In this document: positions 1 through 5,092 of the stretch, piece after piece
Position numbering within the stretch: position 1 is the first letter of the stretch
Layout: each line of letters opens with the position of its first letter
Assembly (NCBI GenBank): GCA_002482435.1
Contig: DLFZ01000075.1
Span: 1-13,613 of the forward strand
Origin: Christensenella sp. UBA7707
GTDB taxonomy: Bacteria > Bacillota > Clostridia > Christensenellales > CAG-138
DNA length: 13,613 nt
Reading direction: 5' to 3'
The notes under the pieces: model-generated
Told to the model about the DNA's origin: nothing
The model's input: the letters and a program-made list of their open reading frames with translations, nothing else
Database searches by the model: none
Made by a program: the position numbers and the translations under genes

Positions 1-784
1 GGATTACGCCGAGCTTGACGAAAACGGAAAGGTAGAGCTTGAAAGCCTTGTCTCACTCGTCCGGACGGATACGCTTCTTGTAAGCATATGCTATGCCGAC
101 GGAGAAACCGGCGTTGTGCAAAACATCGACGAGATCGGCAAATTTTTAAAGTCTCGTTTTCCGAACACGCTGTTTCATGTGGATGCCACGCAGGCGGTGG
201 GCAAAATCCCTGTCGTACTTCAAGAAGTGGATCTTTTTACGTTTGCCGCACATAAGTTTTACGGCCCGAACGGCATCGGCGCGCTTGTGATGCGCCCGGG
301 GGTTATGGTGGAGCCTCAGTTGAACGGGGGCATCAGCACCACTGCGTTTCGAAGCGGCTCGCCTGCATTGCCGCTATCTACTGCCATGGAAGCGGCGCTT
401 TCTCTCGCGTATGGGGAAATGGAAACAAACCTTGCACGCGCAAGAATGCATAATGCGGCATTAAAAAAAGCGCTCTCCGGCCGCCGCGACGTTATCGTGA
501 ACAGCCCTGCCGATGCGCTTCCCTATATTTTTAATTTCAGCCTTATCGGCAAGGATGCGCCAAAGCTGATTACACGGCTTGGAGCAATGGGTTTTTCGCT
601 TTCTGGCAAGTCAGCTTGCACCGCGCCAAAGTCGGTTTCGAGGCCGGTGTTCGCGCTTACAAATGATCGAAAACGCGCGCTTTCCACCGTGCGCGTCAGC
701 ACGGGAAGGCTTACGACAGAAGAAGAGATCGCCTCGTTTTTGAAGGCGTTTAAAACGTGCATGAAAGAAACGGAGCAAGGCTAA
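1..784 (+). CDS. Cysteine desulfurase, NifS/IscS-like (5' end missing)
   Basis: This is the C-terminal part of a PLP-dependent class V aminotransferase-fold cysteine desulfurase. Such enzymes convert L-cysteine to alanine and hold the sulfur as an enzyme persulfide in the cytoplasm. The reading frame is open from base 2, so the true start lies outside the window. Visible motifs, in order, are HVDATQAVGK, then AAHKFYGPNGIGAL with the expected Schiff-base lysine at 254-256, then GGISTTAFRSGSPAL in the substrate-loop region. Next comes the catalytic loop SGKSACTAPK with the cysteine codon at 617-619, then STVRVSTGRLTTEEEI near the end. The SACT motif points to the group I (NifS/IscS) type rather than SufS, although the loop residues differ from IscS. 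The stop codon overlaps the next start (TAATG), so the two genes are probably translationally coupled. The downstream gene is a TtcA-family tRNA thiolase, so I infer that this enzyme supplies its sulfur. Confidence 0.93.
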   Translation, partial: DYAELDENGKVELESLVSLVRTDTLLVSICYADGETGVVQNIDEIGKFLKSRFPNTLFHVDATQAVGKIPVVLQEVDLFTFAAHKFYGPNGIGALVMRPGVMVEPQLNGGISTTAFRSGSPALPLSTAMEAALSLAYGEMETNLARARMHNAALKKALSGRRDVIVNSPADALPYIFNFSLIGKDAPKLITRLGAMGFSLSGKSACTAPKSVSRPVFALTNDRKRALSTVRVSTGRLTTEEEIASFLKAFKTCMKETEQG

Positions 785-1635
785 TGGATAGGTTACAGGA
801 AATCGAACGCAGCATCATCAAAAAGTTCCGCCGCGAGATATGGCACGGCGTTGTGGATGCCGTGGCGCGTTATAAGCTTGTGCTCGAGGGGGACAAGATC
901 GCCATCTGCATTTCCGGCGGCAAAGATTCGTTCTTGATGGCAAAGTGCATGCAGGAGCTCCATAGGCACGGCCCCGTGAAGTTCGACATCGAATACCTTG
1001 TGATGGACCCCGGATACAACGCGGAAAACCGAAGGCGCGTGGAAGAGAACGCGGCGATTTTGGGGTTGCCTGTTAAAATTTTTGAAACCAACATTTTTGA
1101 AATCGTAGAAAACGACGACCGCTCGCCTTGCTACCATTGTGCAAGGATGCGGCGCGGCGCGCTTTATAGCCGCGCACAGGCACTTGGCTGCAACAAGATC
1201 GCGCTCGGACACCATTTCGACGATGTGATCGAAACCATCCTCATGAGCATGCTATACGGCGGACAGGTGCGCACCATGATGCCAAAGCTCCACAGCACCA
1301 ATTATGCGGGGATGGAGATTATCCGCCCCATGTATATGGTGAAGGAGGCCGATATCAAGGCGTGGTGCCAGTACAATGATTTAAAATTCATTCAATGCGC
1401 ATGCCGGTTTACGGAAAACTGTGTGCTCGGCGACAACGGAGGAGGCGGGAAGCGGCAGGAGATGAAGGAACTTATCAAGCGCTTCCGTAAAATAAGCCCG
1501 AAGATTGAGCAAAACATCTTCGCAAGCGTGGAGAATATCAACTTGGAAACTGTTATCAGCTACAAGGATAAGGAAGGCGTTCATAGCTTTTTGGACGGTT
1601 ATGATATGTGCTTAGGCTCAGAAACCGAAGATTGA
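784..1635 (+). CDS. TtcA-family tRNA 2-thiolation protein (PP-loop ATPase)
   Basis: This 283-residue protein is an ATP pyrophosphatase of the TtcA/TtuA group. Members adenylate a tRNA base and replace its oxygen with sulfur; TtcA itself makes 2-thiocytidine at position 32. The PP-loop SGGKDS lies at residues 44-49 and GHHFDDVIET follows near residue 142. A CxxC pair (C116, C119) and a later cysteine cluster (C205, C207, C213) fit the Fe-S ligands known in this family. The ATG at 784 overlaps the stop of the preceding desulfurase and is preceded by GGAGCAAGG. An in-frame GTG at 757 would add nine residues inside the upstream gene and is less likely. The pairing with a cysteine desulfurase supports a role in tRNA sulfur transfer. 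The exact target base (C32 or another) cannot be read from the sequence. Confidence 0.9.
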   Translation: MDRLQEIERSIIKKFRREIWHGVVDAVARYKLVLEGDKIAICISGGKDSFLMAKCMQELHRHGPVKFDIEYLVMDPGYNAENRRRVEENAAILGLPVKIFETNIFEIVENDDRSPCYHCARMRRGALYSRAQALGCNKIALGHHFDDVIETILMSMLYGGQVRTMMPKLHSTNYAGMEIIRPMYMVKEADIKAWCQYNDLKFIQCACRFTENCVLGDNGGGGKRQEMKELIKRFRKISPKIEQNIFASVENINLETVISYKDKEGVHSFLDGYDMCLGSETED

Positions 1636-1642
1636 TGCAAAA

Positions 1643-1680
1643 AAGGCTGTCCCCATCAAAAAGGGGAGCAGCCTTTTCGC
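1643..1680. terminator. Hairpin terminator after ttcA-like gene, probably bidirectional
   Basis: The arms 1643-1654 (AAGGCTGTCCCC) and 1663-1675 (GGGGAGCAGCCTT) pair with one bulged base around an A-rich loop. A T-run follows on the plus strand. An A-run at 1638-1644 supplies the T-tract for the minus strand. The hairpin sits between the converging ttcA-like and maf genes, so it can serve both. Confidence 0.85.
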
Positions 1681-1691
1681 TTTGTTATACT

Positions 1692-2276
1692 TTACCTTGC
1701 CGTTGGTTTCGCAGGTAAAATACCCTTTTGTTTCAATGCCGTATAAAGCGTAGGCATGGGGAGGCCGATTACCGTAAAATAGCAGCCCTCCACACGGGCG
1801 ACGAACACGCAGCCTATGCCTTGCACGCCGTACGCGCCAGCCTTGTCCATCGGCTCGCCTGTTTCAATGTAGGCATAAATTTCCTCGTCGCTCAGCTGCG
1901 AAAAGGTGACGCTTGTTGTGTCGCAATGAACAAAGGGTTCGTCCGCATCGCGAAGCACGCAAAGGCCGGTGTAAACGGTGTGCGTACGGCCGCTTAAGGA
2001 CTTGAGGATGGAAAACGCATCCTCTTTACTTTTCGGTTTGCCGATGATGCGTTCGTCAAGCACCACCACCGTATCCGCACCTACAACGACGCAAGGCTCG
2101 TGGATTTCTTCCTGTACGGCGCGCGCTTTTTTGAGGGCAAGTTCACAAACCAGAAGCGCCGGGTCTAACGTATCGGATGCCTCGTCCGCATCACTGACAT
2201 GTACCGTAAAATCGTAACCGGCAAGCTCCATCAGCTCGCGTCTGCGTGCCGAGCCGGAAGCCAAAATCAACCGCAT
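1692..2276 (-). CDS. maf: Maf nucleoside triphosphate pyrophosphatase (dTTP/UTP type)
   Basis: This 194-residue protein is a full-length Maf/HAM1-like house-cleaning enzyme. Maf proteins hydrolyse non-canonical or excess nucleoside triphosphates to monophosphates and pyrophosphate. The N-terminal signature LASGSARRREL starts at residue 5. VVGADTVV holds the likely catalytic aspartate D68, followed by GKPKS and LSGRTHTVYTG. The segment EPMDKAGAYGVQG is typical of the YhdE-like dTTP/UTP subgroup rather than the m7GTP subgroup. The start at 2276 follows GGAGG at good spacing and begins exactly where family homology begins. The same frame stays open further upstream, but that part has no family resemblance. 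In many Firmicutes maf precedes radC-mreBCD on the same strand. Here it is divergent from mreB and radC is absent. Confidence 0.94.
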   Translation of the reverse strand: MRLILASGSARRRELMELAGYDFTVHVSDADEASDTLDPALLVCELALKKARAVQEEIHEPCVVVGADTVVVLDERIIGKPKSKEDAFSILKSLSGRTHTVYTGLCVLRDADEPFVHCDTTSVTFSQLSDEEIYAYIETGEPMDKAGAYGVQGIGCVFVARVEGCYFTVIGLPMPTLYTALKQKGILPAKPTAR

Positions 2277-2312
2277 AGTGCCTCCAAAATGTTGTAAAAT
2301 CCGCTGTTTTTT

Positions 2313-2342
2313 ATCATAGCACAGATGCCGAGAATTATACAA
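2313..2342 (-). promoter_or_regulatory. Probable sigma-A promoter of maf
   Basis: On the minus strand an extended -10, TGCTATGAT, has its hexamer complementary to 2313-2318. A weak -35 TTGTAT (complement of 2337-2342) lies 18 bp upstream. Transcription would begin about 30 bases before the maf start codon. The extended TG motif compensates for the poor -35. This is a motif reading only. Confidence 0.5.
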
Positions 2343-2427
2343 ACAAATGTAAACAACAACCCCGTGTATACGCCGCACCGAATTGGACATACTTTCCAGT
2401 ACAAAGAAGATCATTGGGAGGTATACA

Positions 2428-3483
2428 ATGTTCAAATCGAAGCTTGCGGGAATTTTTTCGCCGAGCATCGCTATAGATCTTGGCACCGTAAATACGCTCA
2501 TCGCGGTCAAAGGCAGGGGCATCGTGCTGCGTGAGCCTAGCGCCATAGCCGTATCCACCGGAAAGCGGCGTGAGATCCTCGCCGTAGGAAAGGACGCCAT
2601 TCAAATGCTCGGGCGCACGCCCGGAGGCATCAATGTGGTGTATCCCATGCGCGACGGTGTTGTAGCGGACTTTGAGCTTACCGCCACCATGTTGCGCTTT
2701 TATATGGAAAAGGCGCTCGGGCGGCGCATCGGCGCGTTTGGCGTAAGGCTGATGCTGTGCCTTCCCATGTGCGTGACGGGCGTTGAAAGAAGGGCGCTTC
2801 TCGACGCGGCAAAGGGCGCTGGCGCAAACGAGGTCATGCTCATGGACGAACCGATGGCGGCAGCCATCGGCGCCGATCTTCCCGTGTACGATGCTGTCGG
2901 ATCCATGATCGTTGATATTGGCGGCGGCACCACGGATGCGGCGGTGATCGCGCTTGGCGGCGTGGCCTCCTATAACTCCGTGCGCACGGGCGGTACCCAC
3001 ATCGACGCGGCGATCATTTCGCACATCCAGCGCGAATACAACGTGGCCATCGGTGAACGCACGGCGGAGGACATCAAAAAAACCGTCGGCAGCGCGGTTT
3101 TGGGCAGCACGGAGCATATGGAAGTGCGTGGGCGGAACAGGGAAACAGGGCTTCCCGAAAGCCTTGTGATCTCCTCAAGCGAGATCAACCGCGCCATCAT
3201 GCAGCCGCTAAGAGAAATTGTAGAAACCGTAAAGCTAACGCTCGCTTCCACGCCGCCGGAGCTTGCGGGCGATGTGATGGAACATGGCATTGCGCTTTCG
3301 GGCGGCGGTGCGCTTTTGAAAGGGATTGACCTTTTAATCGCGAGAGAAACGGGCATTCGCACCGTCGCAGCGCAGGATGCGCTCGACTGCGTTGCGCTGG
3401 GCGCGCTTTTGGCGCTTTCGGATTTGAGCGGTATCACGAGCGTGCTCGAAGAAAAAACAGCAGAGGAAGAGGCTTCCATGTAG
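2428..3483 (+). CDS. mreB: Rod shape-determining actin homologue MreB
   Basis: This 351-residue protein is a bacterial actin. It forms membrane-associated filaments under the cytoplasmic membrane that steer lateral cell-wall synthesis. The sequence shows the phosphate-1 loop IAIDLGTVNTLI near the N-terminus. LMDEPMAAAIG and the phosphate-2 loop VDIGGGTTDAAVI lie mid-protein, with the adenosine motif LSGGGALLKGID near residue 290. Length is close to the family norm, with a short acidic tail (EEKTAEEEASM). The ATG at 2428 follows GGGAGG at six bases. An in-frame TTG at 2383 would add 15 residues without family support. Mbl and MreBH are close paralogues, but position directly before mreC and mreD favours MreB. 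I could not identify a convincing promoter in the 150-bp gap after maf. Confidence 0.96.
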   Translation: MFKSKLAGIFSPSIAIDLGTVNTLIAVKGRGIVLREPSAIAVSTGKRREILAVGKDAIQMLGRTPGGINVVYPMRDGVVADFELTATMLRFYMEKALGRRIGAFGVRLMLCLPMCVTGVERRALLDAAKGAGANEVMLMDEPMAAAIGADLPVYDAVGSMIVDIGGGTTDAAVIALGGVASYNSVRTGGTHIDAAIISHIQREYNVAIGERTAEDIKKTVGSAVLGSTEHMEVRGRNRETGLPESLVISSSEINRAIMQPLREIVETVKLTLASTPPELAGDVMEHGIALSGGGALLKGIDLLIARETGIRTVAAQDALDCVALGALLALSDLSGITSVLEEKTAEEEASM

Positions 3484-3544
3484 CGCAAAGCGCGAAAACG
3501 GCTGCGCAGGCAACATTTTTCAAATGAACAGTGTGTGACATTTT

Positions 3545-3569
3545 ACCGCTGCGCCTTGCGCGCAGCGGT
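3545..3569 (+). other. 10-bp perfect hairpin in the mreB-mreC spacer
   Basis: ACCGCTGCGC (3545-3554) and GCGCAGCGGT (3560-3569) are perfect inverted repeats around a five-base loop. The following tract, TGCTTCTTATTATAAT, is a poor U-run, so this would be a weak or leaky terminator or a processing site rather than a canonical terminator. A copy of GCTGCGC at 3501-3507 could compete for the 3' arm. The hairpin overlaps the -35 region of the promoter listed next. Confidence 0.6.
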
Positions 3570-3584
3570 GCTTCTTATTATAAT
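3556..3584 (+). promoter_or_regulatory. Probable sigma-A promoter of mreC-mreD-mrdA
   Basis: A perfect -10 TATAAT lies at 3579-3584, with TTGCGC (3556-3561) 17 bp upstream as a half-matching -35. The -35 falls in the loop and 3' arm of the adjacent hairpin. The predicted start near 3591 leaves a leader of about 50 bases before mreC. This would let mreCD and the PBP be expressed apart from mreB. Confidence 0.55.
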
Positions 3585-3640
3585 GAAATGACGTTGGAAC
3601 GTTGGATTTTTAAGAAACATCAACGCTTTGGAGGCATTGG

Positions 3641-4495
3641 ATGCGAGGCTTATTCAAAAACAAGCCATTGCTCATTTTATTGGTTGCGGCGCTGCTCTTG
3701 GGCGTTTTGGCTCTTGCGACCTCCGGCAACCGCACGGCGACATGGGTTGAAAATGCTGTGGGCACGGTAACTACACCCGTGCAGAGCTTTGCATCGCAGG
3801 CATCCGCTGCCATCACGGGCTTTTTTCAACGTATCTTTAAAACCACCGACGCCGATCAGGAAAACGCGCAGCTCAAGGTAAAGCTTGCGCAGTACGAGCA
3901 GATCGAGCAAAGGCTCGCGGAGGAGCAGCAGGAAAACGAGCGCCTTCGCGCGCTTTTGAACTATGCCGAGGAGCAGGAGTTTTCTTCGTATGTGACCGCT
4001 CGTGTGATTGGCATGGATCAGGGCGTGTGGTTCAGCGTTTTTACCATCAACGCCGGGCGCAAGCAGGGCATTGAAGAGGATCAGCCGGTGATAAGCTCTT
4101 CGGGGCTTGTAGGCAGAGTCACGGAGGTTGGTGCAACCTGGAGCAAGGTTACTGCCATCATCGATACGACCTCCGCCGTGAGCGTTATGGTGGAGCGTAC
4201 GCGCGACAACGGCATGGTGCGCGGGCTCTTATCCGGCGACGGCAGAGAGCTTTTGGAGCTTTATTACCTGCCCGCAGGGAGCGACCTTGTTCCGGGCGAC
4301 ATCATCGTAACAAACGGCGTAGGCGGCATTTTCCCCAAAGGTGTTGTTTTAGGCACGGTCATTGAGGTTTCCCGCCAGGGAACCGATAGCGAAGCGGGCA
4401 ACGCTATTTTGCAGCCTGCTGTGGATTTTCAACACATCGAGGAAGTCATGGTGCTTACGAATGCCGCAGAAGCGGAAACGGAGGTTTCACCGTGA
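3641..4495 (+). CDS. mreC: Rod shape-determining protein MreC
   Basis: This 284-residue protein is a bitopic membrane protein of the elongasome that links MreB and MreD to PBP2. A single transmembrane segment spans about residues 9-27 after a short basic N-terminus. A coiled coil follows at about residues 66-108 (ENAQLKVKLAQYEQIEQRL and the stretch after it). The extracytoplasmic beta domain comes next, with the family-typical GLVGRV, NGVGGIFPKG and VDF segments. The ATG at 3641 is preceded by GGAGG (3630-3634) at six bases. The stop shares bases with the mreD start (GTGA), so the two are translationally coupled. Confidence 0.95.
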   Translation: MRGLFKNKPLLILLVAALLLGVLALATSGNRTATWVENAVGTVTTPVQSFASQASAAITGFFQRIFKTTDADQENAQLKVKLAQYEQIEQRLAEEQQENERLRALLNYAEEQEFSSYVTARVIGMDQGVWFSVFTINAGRKQGIEEDQPVISSSGLVGRVTEVGATWSKVTAIIDTTSAVSVMVERTRDNGMVRGLLSGDGRELLELYYLPAGSDLVPGDIIVTNGVGGIFPKGVVLGTVIEVSRQGTDSEAGNAILQPAVDFQHIEEVMVLTNAAEAETEVSP

Positions 4496-4998
4496 GAAAC
4501 CTTCACATTGCGCTTGCGTTGATCCTTGCGGCATACCTCGACTCCATTTTTTTTAATCTTTTTAACATTGCAGGTACGAGGCCTGACGCTATGCTTGTTG
4601 TGGCGGTTTCGCTGGGCGTGCTCCTCGGCTCTGTTCCGGCTGCGCTCATCGGGCTTTTTGCCGGCCTTTTTATGGATTTGATGTTCGGCAGATCCATTGG
4701 GCTTTCGGCGCTCAGTTATATGCTTGCGGGCGCGATCGGCGGCGTGCTTTATAAAAAATACTATGCGGACAATGTGATCATGCCCGCGCTTGCCGTGGCG
4801 GCGGCCGGGCTTTTGAAGGAGCATGTCATGGCGCTTGCGCTCAAAACGATGGGCGGAACGTTTTCGTATTTTGACATGCTTCTTTCCTACATCGTGCCCT
4901 GCGTGCTTTTGAGCGCGGCGTTGAGCATGGTGATGCACGCGGTATTGAAGCGCGCGTTTGCGCGGCAGGTGGGCAGGCGGGCGGAACATCGGCTCTGA
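4492..4998 (+). CDS. mreD: Rod shape-determining membrane protein MreD
   Basis: This 168-residue, very hydrophobic protein has about five predicted transmembrane helices and a basic C-terminus, which fits MreD. MreD is an integral membrane partner of MreC in the elongation complex. It starts with GTG at 4492, overlapping the mreC stop as GTGA, and GGAGG at 4480-4484 sits inside mreC at suitable spacing. Segments such as NIAGTRPDAMLV and FAGLFMDLMFGRSIGLSAL resemble the conserved MreD core. MreD diverges quickly in sequence, so position directly after mreC carries much of the assignment. Confidence 0.9.
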   Translation: MRNLHIALALILAAYLDSIFFNLFNIAGTRPDAMLVVAVSLGVLLGSVPAALIGLFAGLFMDLMFGRSIGLSALSYMLAGAIGGVLYKKYYADNVIMPALAVAAAGLLKEHVMALALKTMGGTFSYFDMLLSYIVPCVLLSAALSMVMHAVLKRAFARQVGRRAEHRL

Positions 4999-5011
4999 GG
5001 CCAGTTTTGCG

Positions 5012-5092
5012 ATGCCCTTAAGAAAAACCGCAAAAGAATTTTGGCGAATTGTTATGAACGGGGAAGCGCGGCTTCCTATTGAGGTAACCTGA
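5012..5092 (+). CDS. Possible 26-residue small ORF between mreD and mrdA
   Basis: An ATG at 5012 opens a 26-residue frame (MPLRKTAKEFWRIVMNGEAR and six more residues). Its TGA abuts the next gene's ATG directly. The peptide is basic and has no obvious membrane segment. The only upstream Shine-Dalgarno-like match is TGAGG at 4996-5000, about 11 bases away, which is weak. It may be a translated leader that couples mrdA to mreD, or just chance open sequence in the 94-base gap. I do not recognise it. Confidence 0.2.
   Translation: MPLRKTAKEFWRIVMNGEARLPIEVT

Noticed and set aside
2383..2411. TTGGAC as -35 of an mreB promoter
   Set aside because: The hexamer 17 bp downstream (GAAGAT) is a poor -10, and the transcript would start inside the ribosome binding site.
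2383..2427. TTG start for mreB at 2383
   Set aside because: It has no ribosome site, and the added 15 residues are not MreB-like; ATG 2428 has GGGAGG at six bases.
2277..2600. N-terminal extension of Maf to 2600
   Set aside because: It would run through the intergenic region and into mreB. Family homology and a GGAGG site both place the start at 2276.
2335..3117. Minus-strand ORF (260 codons) opposite mreB
   Set aside because: It is antisense to a clear MreB with all nucleotide-binding motifs and has no plausible family or ribosome site.
3483..3493. GCGC-AAA-GCGC mini-palindrome at the mreB stop
   Set aside because: The four-base stem with a three-base loop is too small to call a terminator by itself.
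3591..3605. Direct repeat ACGTTGG-A-ACGTTGG before mreC
   Set aside because: Two seven-base copies are easily expected by chance, and no known regulator site fits.
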